Below, piece after piece: positions 33,880 through 44,713 of a stretch of DNA of 64,000 nt. How positions within the stretch are numbered: position 1 is the stretch's first letter; each line of letters opens with the position of its first letter. Source of the DNA: Nannobrachium achirus (Eukaryota > Chordata > Actinopteri > Myctophiformes > Myctophidae). The DNA is taken from assembly GCA_963921795.1 (NCBI GenBank), contig OY997651.1:51034018-51098017 (forward strand), in the 5' to 3' direction. Both the position numbers and the translations under genes were made by a program. A model generated the notes under the pieces. That model made no database searches and was not told the origin of the DNA. It saw only the letters and a program-made list of their open reading frames with translations.

Positions 33880-35000
33880 GGATAACACTATATATGGAGA
33901 TAGTCCAGTCCATCATGTCATATGGGACTACCGTCATAGAAAGTAGCCATTGTTAGGCCGGAGTCATTGGCTGTCTAAACATGGAGATGTGGATAACACT
34001 ATATATGGAGATAGTCTAGTCCAATATGTCATATGGGACTACCGTCATAGACAGTAGCCATTGTTAATCCGGAGTCAATGGCTGACTGTCTGTACAGGAA
34101 GTGATGTCACATGACATACTTTTTATGCCCATATATGAGTCCTAACATGGAGATGTGGATAACACTATATATGGAGATAGTCTAGTCCAATATGTCATAT
34201 GGAACTACCGTCATAGACAGTAGCTATTGTTAGGTCGGAGTCAATGGCTGTCTGTCTGTCTGTCTGACTGTCTGTACAGGAAGTGATGTCACATGACATA
34301 CTTTTTATGCCCATATACCGGTATGAGTCCTTCTGTACCACATCTCCATGTTTAGGCAAACTCCACACAGAAAGGCCCTATCGCCAACCCAACCTAGGGT
34401 GTGAGCGATGGGGCCTTTCTGTGTGGAGTTTGCCTAAACATGGAGATCTGATCCTCTGATCTGATACGGGCGGCTGGACTTAGATCACCTATGAAAGGAT
34501 GTCCATGAAAGAATGTCCATCCACCTGGAGAAAAGAAAATGTAACAAGGAGGTGGCAACAGGCCGGCAAAATAAAGTTATTAGGCCTGGATCCAACTTTA
34601 AGTCGACGCACATGATTCCAGAAGTGTAGTGCTTATTCGCTCTTGTATCAAACCGGTACTCGAAACGTACTTAGAATTTAACATATTTTCTAAAGTAAAT
34701 ATGGGGGCTGCTGTGTTAAGAACGTTTCGTTGTCAAGCTCAACGTTGGGCATTTGGACCTATACAAATGGAGCGAATCTGTTTGGCCTAAACATGGAGAT
34801 GTGGATAACACTATATATGGAGATAGTCTAGTACATCATGTCATATGGGACTACCGTCATAGACAGTAGCCATTGTTAGGTCGGAGTCAATGGCTGTCTG
34901 TCTGTCTGTCTGACTGTCTGTACAGGAAGTGATGTCACATGACATACTTTTTATGCCCATATATGAGTCCTTCTGTACCACATCTCCATGTTTAGGCAAA
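33880..35000. repeat. Locally amplified ATGGAGATGTGGATAACAC repeat, four copies
   Basis: GTGGATAACACTATATATGG, GTCATATGGGACTACCGTCA, AGTAGCCATTGTTAG and GGAAGTGATGTCACATGACA recur in this order from 33,879, 33,992, 34,155 and 34,797. The last two copies share a CTGT expansion. An inverted relative of the 34,700-34,880 part lies at 60,560-60,780. Confidence 0.9.
34340..34447. repeat. Hairpin, GGCAAACTCCACACAGAAAG arms
   Basis: CATCTCCATGTTTAGGCAAA with CTCCACACAGAAAGGCC on the left and the full complement on the right (GGCCTTTCTGTGTGGAG, TTTGCCTAAACATGGAGAT). Arms of about 43 bp, loop about 20 bp. Confidence 0.92.
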
Positions 35001-35085
35001 CTCCACACAGAAAGGCCCTATCGCCAACCGAACCTAGGGTGTGAGCGATAGGGCCTTTCTGTGTGGAGTTTGCGTGTTCTCCCCG
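34980..35085. repeat. Second copy of the same hairpin, right arm diverted
   Basis: The left arm and loop are the same as at 34,340, but after GTGTGGAGTTTGC the right side continues as GTGTTCTCCCCGTGTCTCC, a very common fish repeat, instead of returning to the palindrome. The full hairpin therefore looks like the derived, folded-back form. Confidence 0.8.
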
Positions 35086-37190
35086 TGTCTCCTAGGGTTG
35101 ATACCCTCACAAAAACATGAACAAACTCCCCCCAGAATGACAACAACTAGAATCGTCAGGGAAACGCTGTGGTTGGCCAGATTGTCAAGATTGATGCGAC
35201 CTCGCCCTTTAGGGCGAGGTTGCATGTCACCCTGAGGTCGCATTCCACCCTCGGGTGTCTTACTAGTTCATATATACCCAACTTCCAAAAATGGCGGTGT
35301 GCATAGTTTCCAGTAACCCTCCCTCCCTACCTCCCTCTTCTTTTTGACCTCTATCCTTTGCTACAGGTTCCAGACGGGGTCCCTCAACATACCTACAGAG
35401 TGACGTGTGCTTTTGACCCTAAGCCATGCGTGGGCAACTGGCGATATATTAGTTAAGGGTTAGGTTTAAAATGTTGGTGTTAAAATGGAAGTTATAATGG
35501 GTTTGTATAGGAAGGTCCTGGAAGGGGGCAAAATGGGGGAAATGAAAATCAAATATCTAAATACTGAATGAAGAAATTCAAAAACTGTCCTGGGTGTTCC
35601 CAAAAGCCTGATTAAATAATAAAGATTTGTGAAATTTGTGAAATATCCCTTTAATTACTTAGTTGCTTAATGACTTGTATGTAAAGACTATTAGTCTTTT
35701 TTATGTCCAACATATTTGTATTTAAGTTCATAAAGTTAACATGAGTATAACTAAATGCATTTGAAATTAAATCAAACGTTACATTTCAGGATTTAAAAAT
35801 AACAAAAAAGGACCAAAATAACAAAAAAGACATTCCAATTCAAAAGAAGCAAAAAGAGCAGATCTACAAGCTCTTTTACTTCTTTTGTATGACATACTAG
35901 AATGACAAAGTAGGACGTAGCAATATGCAATGTGGCCCTCTGGAGTGAGTGTGGAAATATAGTGGCCCTCTCCATTACTAAAGTTGCCCAGCCCTGCCCT
36001 AAGCCAAAGTATCTGGCTCCATGACCCCCCCGGAACCTCTCTCCTACCCCTCCTAATCACACCTGCCATCCGATGTAGTGCTCGTGACCATCTAAGCCAC
36101 ACACCCCACGCTTGCGTGTAGTGATGACCTTAGATGACTAAGGCGGCACCCCAAATGTCATTATTGCCCCGATGACCATGCCCAGCACGTCCCCATGCTG
36201 TTTGTGCCCTTGGCCATCTAAGGCACACATTCCATGCTTGCGTGTAGTGATGACCTTAGATGACCATTTCACACTCAGCATTTTGGCCATTTGTCTGATG
36301 CTTGGTCTTTCCTAGTGAATATTCTAATACTTTCATTTGTCAACATCAAATGTTTCAGAAAGGAGAAATTATAACCAGAGAGAAAAAGGTAATTATGGTT
36401 GAAGAGGAAAACATGTTCCTGAAATTTCCAATTCAGCCTCCATAATTTTCAACCAGGAAAGGGCCAGGGGGGTCCCCTGACCCTAACCCTATCTGACCCG
36501 ACACGACGTTTTCGGGGCAGGTAGAGCCTAAAATGTAGCCTATACTAAATAGTCAAGCTGGGCCGGGCCTTAATTTTGAGGCCTGTTGAGAACTCTAGAG
36601 GTTGGAGGGCACTTGACATCTCTGCATGAAGTGAAATAAGGGTTTTGATATCCAGCACTCATTAAGCTGGCCAATACAAACTAATATGTGAGTCCGCTCC
36701 AGGTGCGCATTTCCGAACGCACCCAATAACTGACTGTCGGCAGCCAGCTCATTTTAAATCATAATTATAAATAATCATTATTATAGTGATGTAGTGATGC
36801 TTGGATATGTTGTTTGCTTTCACCACCATCAATGCATGTTGACTAACTGGTGTATTGATCTGCTTTGAGAAATTCGCAAACAATCAAGAATAAATAATAA
36901 TGCAAAGGTTATAGGCCTATTGACTGACCAGAAAAAGCACAAATTAATAAATAAAGCAAACATCTTTTTGTGGCTCCAACCAGATTTTTTGATAATATAA
37001 GTTGCCTACCTGTCTACCCCTGCCTGCACCAATCTCCCAAGAACAGATAATGGAACAAAACATATTTTTCCCCTTTTCTTTGACGATGGCTAGCCAGATT
37101 GCCCCTGCACTAACCTAATGGTTGTAACGGTAACGGGATGTCGGAATTATGAGCGGACCCCAACCAAATAATCTTACCCTCGTGCCTGTG
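35086..37190. other. Repeat-rich, no gene seen
   Basis: Includes a palindrome CCTCGCCCTTTAGGGCGAGG at 35,201-35,220, a half-copy of the GATCTACAAGC family at about 35,853-35,880, and a two-copy tandem repeat (ACGCTTGCGTGTAGTG type, about 36,085-36,140 and 36,205-36,262). A CGGGCC-type MITE fragment is at 36,475-36,600. No coding sequence recognised. Confidence 0.45.
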
Positions 37191-37194
37191 TTTT

Positions 37195-37217
37195 TATATA
37201 TATATATATATATATAT
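37195..37217. repeat. (TA)n microsatellite
   Basis: Short pure TA run. Confidence 0.9.
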
Positions 37218-37282
37218 CCACAAGTTTCCCCGGGGGTTTACTGGAGACTATCAGGACCAAACTTCCGGGTTTAACAGCAGAC

Positions 37283-37340
37283 ATACAAGCTCACGTCGCG
37301 TCGCAGATGCAACCCGTTGTGAGCTTGTAAATCGGCCGCG
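37283..37340. repeat. Hairpin element, GATCTACAAGC family, diverged copy
   Basis: ACATACAAGCTCACGTCGCG on the left and CGTTGTGAGCTTGTAAATCG on the right, imperfect arms between two TA repeats. Confidence 0.7.
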
Positions 37341-37392
37341 GAACCTCGATGCAGACGTTTGCGCAATGCACTATGGGGCGTTGGAAACTCGT

Positions 37393-37393
<1 letters not shown>

Positions 37394-37472
<79 letters not shown>
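37394..37472. repeat. (TA)n microsatellite
   Basis: About 79 bp of pure TA. Confidence 0.98.
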
Positions 37473-37474
<2 letters not shown>

Positions 37475-37664
37475 CTACCCTGAATGTTGCAGTACTGTAC
37501 TGTTGTGTTTTGATAAATACATGAGTCCAAACCAAGAATGAGTACTTTTACAGTATAATGTCAGATCATATCAGGTCAAACTATAGCATTAACAAAACAA
37601 CACTTTTTTACAGGTCTACAGATATACATTAACTACAGATTAACCTTTTTTTCTAATCAGTGTT

Positions 37665-39398
37665 TGTAGAATCGGGGTCAATTCAAGCAGTGTGATCTGC
37701 ACATGGCTTAACGACAACAAATTATCAGTTCACCTGGGAAAAACCGAGTCCATCCTCTTTGGATCAAATCATAACCTCAAAAAGGTAGATGACTTCACAA
37801 TCAAAGTGGGTGACAAGGTCATAACACGAAAAAACGAAATCTCTTACTTAGGATGTATCCTTGAAACTAATCTTTCCAGCGAAAAGATGACTTCTAAAGT
37901 AATACAAAAAATCAACCAACGAACTCGTTTCCTACAGAGGATCGCCCCAATGGTCAACTTCAACACACTGAAGACCATAGCTGGTGCAATAATCCAGCCC
38001 CTCTTTGACTACGGAGTCCACGTATGGTATCGTGACGCCCCACAGGCCCTTAAAACTAAACTCCAAACAGCCCAAAAGAAACTAATTAGGGTCCTGCTCA
38101 AGGTTATTATAGTAAACGAAAACTAACTAAAAAACGAAAACTAGAATGGAAAAAACATTTTAGTTAACTGAAATAAAAATAAAAACTAAGCTTTTAAAAA
38201 AAACGAAAACTAACTGAAACGGTATTGTGTGTTCCCAAAACTAACTAAAATGAACTAAAATTATAGAGAAAATCTCCTTAGTTTTCGTCTTTTGTCTTTT
38301 GTGGAAATAAAAAATAAAAAAACACCAGTTGGTGAGGTCAAAGAGAGAAGTTGTATGTCTCAACATTCCTGCCACTCTCAACAATATGATGTTTTGTTGA
38401 TTTTCTTTATTAAACAATACTTTTTCCGGAGCTTTTTTAATCTCACCCCTGACAAATACCCCATATTACGTAAAAGACTAATACTAACACTAAAACTAAT
38501 AAAAACTAAACTAAAACTAAGCATTTTCAAAAAATAAAAACGAAACGAAACTAGCAACCTCACTTTAAAAACGAATTAAAACTAAACTGTAATTGAAAAC
38601 AAAACCTCAAAACTAATAAAAATAAAAACTAATGGAAAATTCCAAAACTATTATAACCCTGCTTAACCTTCCCTATCAGACTCACCTCACCGCTACTCAC
38701 CAGTTAAGAGTGGGGTGGCTCAGAGTAGATGACAGAGTACAGCAACTTGCAATGGGCCTGGTGTACAAGATACACTACACCACTATGATACCCAAGTACC
38801 TGTCAAAATACTTTATAAACGTTAAGGATGTCCATAATTACAACACCAGAGGCAGTGCCACAGATCACGTTCAACCCAGAGTCAACTCAAAGAAAGGGTC
38901 GAACTCGTTCTTCTGCTATACCACAAAAATGTGGAATGCCTTACCGAAGGCCATAAAGGAGTGTGGATCACTAGCATCCTTTAAAATTGCCCTGAAAAAC
39001 CACTTACAGGCAGCAGCCGTTCGCAAATGGTAAAAAACCTAGCCCAACCCTACCCTCCCTGCCCCTTCCTTGTATATACTTGTATACTTGTATATTCCTT
39101 GTATATACTTACTGTTTGTTTAGATTGACTGTATATTCCTTGTATATACTTACTGTTTGTTTAGATTTACTGTTTTCTTTTCTTTTTTTCCCCCTTTTTC
39201 TTTTCATATCTACTGCATAGTACTGTGTTCAATTTGTCTGTCATTCAATGTTATATGAGATACTTAAATGGTTTCCTGTTGAAATAAGCTTAGTCTTTTC
39301 ATGGATCTCCTTTTAGTAGACCTTGTACCAGTGAGTTGTACCGTCATGAATCTGTACATTTTCCTATGCAAACTTCTAATAAAGCCTTCAATCAATCA
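37665..39398 (+). mobile_element. LINE 3' half, split by a hAT-like insertion
   Basis: The frame from 37,692 reads WLNDNKLSVHLGKTESILFG, YLGCILETNL and FDYGVHVWY, conserved in the C-terminal part of L2/CR1-type reverse transcriptases. The coding sequence resumes at about 38,667 (LRVDDRVQQLAMGLVYKIHY, MWNALPKAIK, FKIALKNHLQ) and stops at 39,031-39,033. The 3' UTR ends in AATAAAGCCTTCAATCAATC. The 5' half with the catalytic core is absent. Two shorter copies of the same family are at 39,936-40,106 and 41,063-41,683. Confidence 0.88.
38102..38658. mobile_element. hAT-like MITE inside the LINE
   Basis: GGTTATTATAGT at the left and ACTATTATAACC at the right are inverted repeats (11 of 12). CTGCTCAA before (38,094-38,101) and CTGCTTAA after (38,659-38,666) are an 8-bp duplication with one difference. 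The interior is an A-rich run of AAAACTAA and ACGAAAACTA words without coding. The LINE copy at 41,063-41,683 has an uninterrupted sequence at this place. Confidence 0.88.
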
Positions 39399-39820
39399 AA
39401 CCAGAAAGCTGCGCCAGTCTAACAACTTGTAGGCTGCTGTTGCCCCATAAAGCCACCAGGTGTCATCAGAACCTCTCAGACTGTAGACCAGGGGTAGGCA
39501 ACCTTATATTAGACACGGTTGCCAACATTGGCACAGGGGAGGGTGATCACTGGCACACTGGCAGAAGTGTAAGAGAGAGGATTTAAATTTGAACATCAAA
39601 TATTGTTTTAACCCTTTCATTGTGTTTTCAATTTTAAAAAGGTAAAAAGTACCCTTTACATTTATTTATTGGAAAGCTTCATGAAATCCTCCTCAGACGC
39701 TGCTATTTTAACGCAATAACATTAATTATTACCATTTTAGTTCATTCTGATGGTCTCTATAAAAATAAGTGACATCTGTGGTGTTACGGGTCAAATATGA
39801 CCCGACAGAGAAGTGTGGTA

Positions 39821-39915
39821 GCCTGGGTGCCAGCCTGCTCGTTCCATTCCGCGATTTGTTTTGTCACTCAAAACAAATCTCGGAACGGAGCGAGCAGGCT
39901 GTCACCCAGGCTAGA
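39821..39915. repeat. Hairpin AGCCTGGGTG...CACCCAGGCT
   Basis: AGCCTGGGTGCCAGCCTGCT plus CGTTCCATTCCGCGATTTGT on the left and the near-complement on the right around a 5-10 bp loop. Foldback MITE. Confidence 0.88.
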
Positions 39916-39935
39916 GGTGTGGCTCAATTCCCCCC

Positions 39936-40106
39936 AAATGATGAATATTTATATGAGATACTTCAATGGTTTCCAGTGGAAATAAGCTTAGTCTTTTCAT
40001 GGATCTCCTTTTAGTAGACCTTGTACCAGTGAACTGTACCGTCATGAAACTGTACCTTTTCCTATGCAAACTTCTAATAAAGTCTTCAATCAATCAATCA
40101 ATTCAA
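39936..40106 (+). mobile_element. 5'-truncated LINE tail
   Basis: AAGCTTAGTCTTTTCATGGA, CCTTTTAGTAGACCTTGTAC and AATAAAGTCTTCAATCAATC match the 3' end of the 37.7-39.4 kb LINE. Confidence 0.9.
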
Positions 40107-40117
40107 CTTTTTACATG

Positions 40118-40121
<4 letters not shown>

Positions 40122-40152
<31 letters not shown>
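40122..40152. repeat. (GA)n microsatellite
   Basis: Short GA run. Confidence 0.95.
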
Positions 40153-40155
<3 letters not shown>

Positions 40156-40274
40156 TTCAATTTCCATTTGCTATTAGGACTAAAATAAAGTTTGCGTTCA
40201 TGAAAAATAAATTACTTTACCTTCTTTACTGTATATGTCAGTTGTGATCCGTAACACCACAGATGTCAATAGTC

Positions 40275-41060
40275 TTAATATTAACCATTCAGTTAAAAAC
40301 GAAGTAATTTATTTTTGGAAGTGTATTAAAGCCAGATAACATAATTATCCATTTTCTTCATTATAGGAAATGTAATGAGTGAATTTTAACATGTTATTAA
40401 TTGAAAATGAGCTAAATTAAAAGGTGAAACCCTAACCCACAATATTATTTAAAATAGTGTTTATTTGGATATGGCATAACAAGTCAGCTGTGAGGTGGGG
40501 GAGGAAAGGGGTGTTGCTAACAGCAAATGTGTTGTAAGGTTTTTAACACAATGCAAGCGTATTGCTAAATCATACATAGGATACGTCCACAATTTAGTTA
40601 AAAGACATCTAACAAAATGTGTCAGGCCTTTATTATTGTTAATATCAATATTGCATACATTAAGAAAACAGTGTTTTCCAGCAAACAATTATGCAACAAT
40701 GATTCACAGAACTTTTGTCATGTAGGCCTACGGTAAACATTTCAGTAATCCTATTCTCTGTTCACTTTTGCTGGTTACATCTGGTCTTTGCCAGAAATGT
40801 GCAGTTTCTGCCAAAGGGACAAATACAGTTAAAATATTGCTGACACTTGATCCAGCATCATGCACATATGCAGAGATTTCAGTTCCTTCTTTCTCTGACG
40901 TGAGAGTAGAGAGAGTAGAGAGGGGGGGGGGGGGGGGGGGGGTGTCATCATTATCCATTGTCTTCATTATAGGAAATGAGTGAAATTTTATTAATTGAAA
41001 ACGAGCTATATTGAAAGATGAAACCCTAACCCTAACCCAAAATACTATTTTAAGTATTGT
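40275..41060. repeat. Direct repeat pair and poly-G tract
   Basis: TTCTTCATTATAGGAAATG, ATTAATTGAAAATGAGCTA and GAAACCCTAACCC occur at about 40,355-40,440 and again, slightly diverged, at 40,961-41,040. A run of about 22 G lies at 40,921-40,942. No gene seen. Confidence 0.75.
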
Positions 41061-41062
41061 TT

Positions 41063-41683
41063 GATTGATTGATTGATTGAAGTCTTGAAGTTTGCAATAG
41101 GAAAAAGTACAGTTTCAGCACAAATCACTGGTACAAGGTCAACTAAAATGAGATCATAGAAAGCTTTATGGCTTATTTACCCAGGAACCACTTCATGCAT
41201 CTCATATAACATTGAAAGACAGATGGATAGAACAGAGTACTTTACATATAGGATAACATCAATTACAAAAGCAGAAAACGTGGGAGAAAAAAAATGGGGG
41301 GGGGGGTGGAAACATGGGGGCTTCGTCTATTTGCAAGTCTCGAGTAGCAGCCACCTGAAGGTGACTTTTCAGACCAATTTTGAAGGTGGCTATGGATAAG
41401 GCTTGCGGAAGGGCGTTCCACATGTTGGTGGTATAGCTGGAGAACGAATTATAGCCTTTTATAGTGTTAAATCTTGGTTGAACATGATTAGTGAAGCTGC
41501 TCATCTGGTGTTGTGATCGGGGACATCTTTGACATCCTTTAGGAAGTAGTTTGTCAGGTACATGTTTATCTTTGAGGTGTAGTGTATCTTGAACACCACC
41601 AGGCCATTGCAAGCTGCTGTAAGGTGAGCCCAAGGAGGAAGACCAAGCACGACCCTAATCAATTTGTTCTGGGCTGAGCTTTA
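41063..41683 (-). mobile_element. LINE 3' end, same family, minus strand
   Basis: Starts at its 3' end with (TGAT)n then GAAGTCTTGAAGTTTGCAATAGG. The minus frame at 41,259-41,633 contains NHVQPRFNTIKGYNSF and MWNALPQAL, close to the 38.6-39.0 kb copy. It preserves the uninterrupted site where the hAT-like MITE sits in that copy. Confidence 0.85.
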
Positions 41684-41699
41684 ACTTTAAGGCAACTGG

Positions 41700-42305
41700 G
41701 GCATTGATATGATATGATATAGTACTTTATTGTCAGTTCACACTGAAATTTGTCTTGCGACACAGCAAGTCATGTATGCGACACATAACATATATACAAA
41801 CATTTTAACACATGTACCAAAAAAGACAAGACAGGTTTACATACATAAGGATAATATAGACAAGAGCAGTGTCCACCGCCCAGCCTACCTATGGCCAAGC
41901 TCCTGATTAAGCCTTAAAGTCGACTGATGGACAAAGGACCTTTTTAGTCTGACCTTATTGTATTCTGGAACACCATATCTCCTTCCTGAAGGCAGCAACC
42001 TATATTCTCTATGCAACACATGGCTACTATTAGAGGTAATATTTCTTGCCAACCTTAGAATGCTGTTATCATACGTAGTCGTATATAGCCTCTGAAGTGG
42101 TTGTCCAACTATCTTTGAACAAATGTTCAGTTGTTGCAGCAGTTGTGACTTTAGGGCTGCAGACAAGCATCCATACCAGGTGGTACTACAGTACTGAAGA
42201 ACACTCATAATATATATAATATATATTGCGATACCAAGCGAGGATTCCGTAATAAATGAGGGGCCAATAAGAGCACCTCCTAGTTTTCGTGATTTAATAT
42301 TCAAG
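41700..42305 (-). mobile_element. Second LINE family, 3' end
   Basis: Its tail is (GATAT)n at 41,708-41,720 followed by AGTACTTTATTGTCAGTTCA. The minus frame 41,885-42,304 reads QYCSTTWYGCLSAALKSQL, NICSKIVGQP, and HVLHREYRLLPSGRRYGVP, the C-terminal signature of another fish LINE family. 5' truncated. Confidence 0.85.
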
Positions 42306-42349
42306 ATCTAGCTATGGTCCATAGCGTGAGAGTTTGGTTTGGTTATTTT

Positions 42350-42440
42350 CACCCAAATGAGTGAAAATAGCAGGCCTATAAGTGTGGCGCGAAGCCGCAT
42401 TATAAGCCTGTTGGTCTGCTATTTTTACTCATTTGAGTGA
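42350..42440. repeat. Hairpin element, related arms (GAAAATAGC)
   Basis: AAATGAGTGAAAATAGCAGG with CCTATAA on the left and TTATAAGCCTG...CTGCTATTTTTACTCATTT on the right. The outer part GTGAAAATAGC matches the GATCTACAAGC hairpin family, the inner stem does not. Confidence 0.75.
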
Positions 42441-42528
42441 GAAGAGAAACTGAAAGGGAAGAGAAACTGGGAGGGGCTTTAAAAGAAATGAGTATCAAGA
42501 TGAAAAATCTTTGGACATGCCAAGCTTA

Positions 42529-43129
42529 CTAAAAACTAGGGCTGTCCAAGTTAACTCACCGCTATGTTAATTGCGATTAATTATTTTAATCGCAATTAAT
42601 CGCATATTTATTTATTTTAGCCATTTGGCCTAACCGTGGTTTAGGACTGTGGTTTTCAACATTACAACAATTATTTTTGGGAGGTCCCCAAATGATCTGC
42701 ACATTTCTAAAGTGACAATTTATTGAATTTTAATTATTTTATTAATATCTCTAAAATGTTTTTTCATTGTGACAAAACTAATCAACAAACTACTATAGTA
42801 CTCATATTACTAAGTACATTTAGATTAAGTAAATTAAGCAGATCCTTATACCCATCTGCTGCCACCAGTTTAATGCAGTACCACTATGATTTATTTGGGG
42901 TTTTAATTGATTTCCAATAAAGGATTAACATAATTTTGCATAAAGCCAGCATATTTTTCCACTCCCATGTTAATAGGGGTATACAAGACTTGAGAAATAT
43001 CCCTCTAAGGTACATTGTGAACAGATAAAAACGTATGACTTATGTGCGATTAATCGCACGATTAACTAGATAAATCATGCGATTAATCGCGATTAAAATA
43101 TTTAATCGTTGGACAGCACTACTAAAAAC
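42529..43129. mobile_element. hAT-type MITE with exact 8-bp target duplication
   Basis: Element 42,537-43,121. Ends TAGGGCTGTCCAA and TTGGACAGCACTA are inverted repeats, continuing into AT-rich arms with many GATTAATCGC words. CTAAAAAC lies on both sides (42,529-42,536 and 43,122-43,129). No transposase. The paralogous segment at 15.95 kb lacks it. Confidence 0.93.
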
Positions 43130-43199
43130 ACAGTAGTCAGAATGAAAATGAAAGTAAACTTTTGTAATGAACATCAACCTGAAACTTGCAGCCATGTAA

Positions 43200-43352
43200 G
43201 TGGGGTGGGGTGGTTGACTCTACTCAATGCTTATTATTACAGGCACTCTATGTACAGTAACTTTGCCCTGTGTATAGTTTACACAATATAACCCTCCTGC
43301 CCGGCTTCCTGCCCACCATCCATGGTGGTTGGCATGACACCACTGGGTCATT
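43200..43352. repeat. Relative of 15,641-15,820
   Basis: GACTCTACTCAATGCTTATT and GACACCACTGGGTCAT match the 15.65-15.82 kb segment, with part of the tRNA-like SINE head lost. Confidence 0.75.
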
Positions 43353-43657
43353 TGACGACTGTCAATTATAGCAGTTGTGCCAGCATTGGGCACAATAGGC
43401 TACTTTTACAGCCCTTTTGGCATCCTTTTTGGGCCTCCCAAGTCGTTGGAACTATAAGAACCAATCTGTATATGTCCTAGGCTGCAAAATATAAGAACAA
43501 ATAGTCTGCACATGTATGGACTAGTATTTATTTAACTATAATTAAAGTTAAAAGGCACTTAAAAAACAACACCACAAATGGGTATGAGGTGTGAATAAGT
43601 CATTAGTCAGTATTCTCTGCAATGTGTGGATGTGTGAAATGTGTGAGAGAGTATATA

Positions 43658-43991
43658 GGCCTGGGGCCAATTCTGATATCTTCACAAATTGGTACCACCC
43701 AAGGTGACCGTACATTTTTTACATTTTTGACTTCCTACATGTCTCTAGTTTACATTTTGGTATGATAACCCTTTCTGAGACCCAGCTTAATTGATGTTAT
43801 CAGCCGCTAGAGTCGGTCTCCCATCGACTTTCTATACAAGAGGAAAATACCCAGAAAACATTTTTTTTCTGGGTATTTAAGTAGGATGTGAGGGGTCTGT
43901 GAGGGAGACATGTAGGAAGTCAAAAATGTAAAAAATGTACAGTCACCTTGGGTGGTACCAATTTGTGAAGATATCAGAATTGGCCCCAGGC
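43658..43991. repeat. Large foldback, arms about 80 bp
   Basis: Left arm GGCCTGGGGCCAATTCTGAT through GACTTCCTACATGTCTC (43,658-43,745); right arm GAGACATGTAGGAAGTC through GGCCCCAGGCC (43,915-43,991), almost perfect complement. The spacer carries a piece of the GGGGAGCAAATGC MITE family (TCGACTTTCTATACAAGAGG). Confidence 0.92.
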
Positions 43992-44164
43992 CTAATAAGA
44001 GTGTTGTGGAACTCCTGAGGAAATGAGAACTTTGAAGCAAAGACGACAGACCAATCTGCAAGTTCACTATTTATTTAGTACAAAGTAACATTTTCTATCT
44101 GAAGCTAAGCTAACAAGCGAGCACCTTCTACTTTTCCTTGACTGGTGTCCTGTAAAGTATATAC

Positions 44165-44508
44165 TAGGGATGTAACGATATAGTAACTGAATCAAAAAAT
44201 TGATTTTATTTGCAATGATCTACTATATCGTTATGCAAAAGCATAATATCGTACAATTTTGGCTTTGTATCGTATCGGTATCGTTTTACAATGCAGATAA
44301 TCGGTATCGAATCGTTTTGCAATTTTAAGAAGGAAAATAAAAAAGAGGCGTCTAATTACTTTTCCATTCCATATAGCTACTCTTGGTCTATCAATAAATC
44401 TGTGTAATCTTTGTGCCATGAATGAACCAATATCGTCCATGTATCGTATCATCAACCATATATCTTGATGCGTATCGTATTGTTGTTAAAATGTATCGTT
44501 ACACCCTA
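44165..44508. mobile_element. hAT-like MITE, TAGGGATGTAACGAT ends
   Basis: Left TAGGGATGTAACGATA and right TATCGTTACACCCTA are inverted repeats; inside are many TATCG words. TATAC lies next to both ends (5 matching bases only), so the target duplication is not fully resolved. Confidence 0.75.
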
Positions 44509-44713
44509 TATACGGTACCCTCTTTCTTTCTGTATCAAGGCAGACAGAGTGAAGTCTATTATTGACCTACAGTACCAATCACAAGGTGTTTCAATCATAT
44601 GAGCATCCAGCATCCATGTTGATGTCCTAGTACAGTATGTCCTGTCTCCTTCCCATATTTAGCGGGAAACCTTTAGTGACCAGTACACACAGGTTTACAG
44701 TAACTGGCCAGTT

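Larger units (their letters stand above)
39767..40270. repeat. Inverted pair GACATCTGTGGTGTTACGG
   Basis: GACATCTGTGGTGTTACGG at 39,772-39,790 is complemented by CCGTAACACCACAGATGTC at 40,249-40,267 (one central difference). The enclosed segment holds the hairpin and LINE tail listed below, so this may be an older MITE that was itself invaded. Confidence 0.55.

Noticed and set aside
33880..35000. Possible CRISPR-like array
   Set aside because: Repeats are long, few, imperfect and without unique spacers of constant length; this is a eukaryotic locally amplified repeat.
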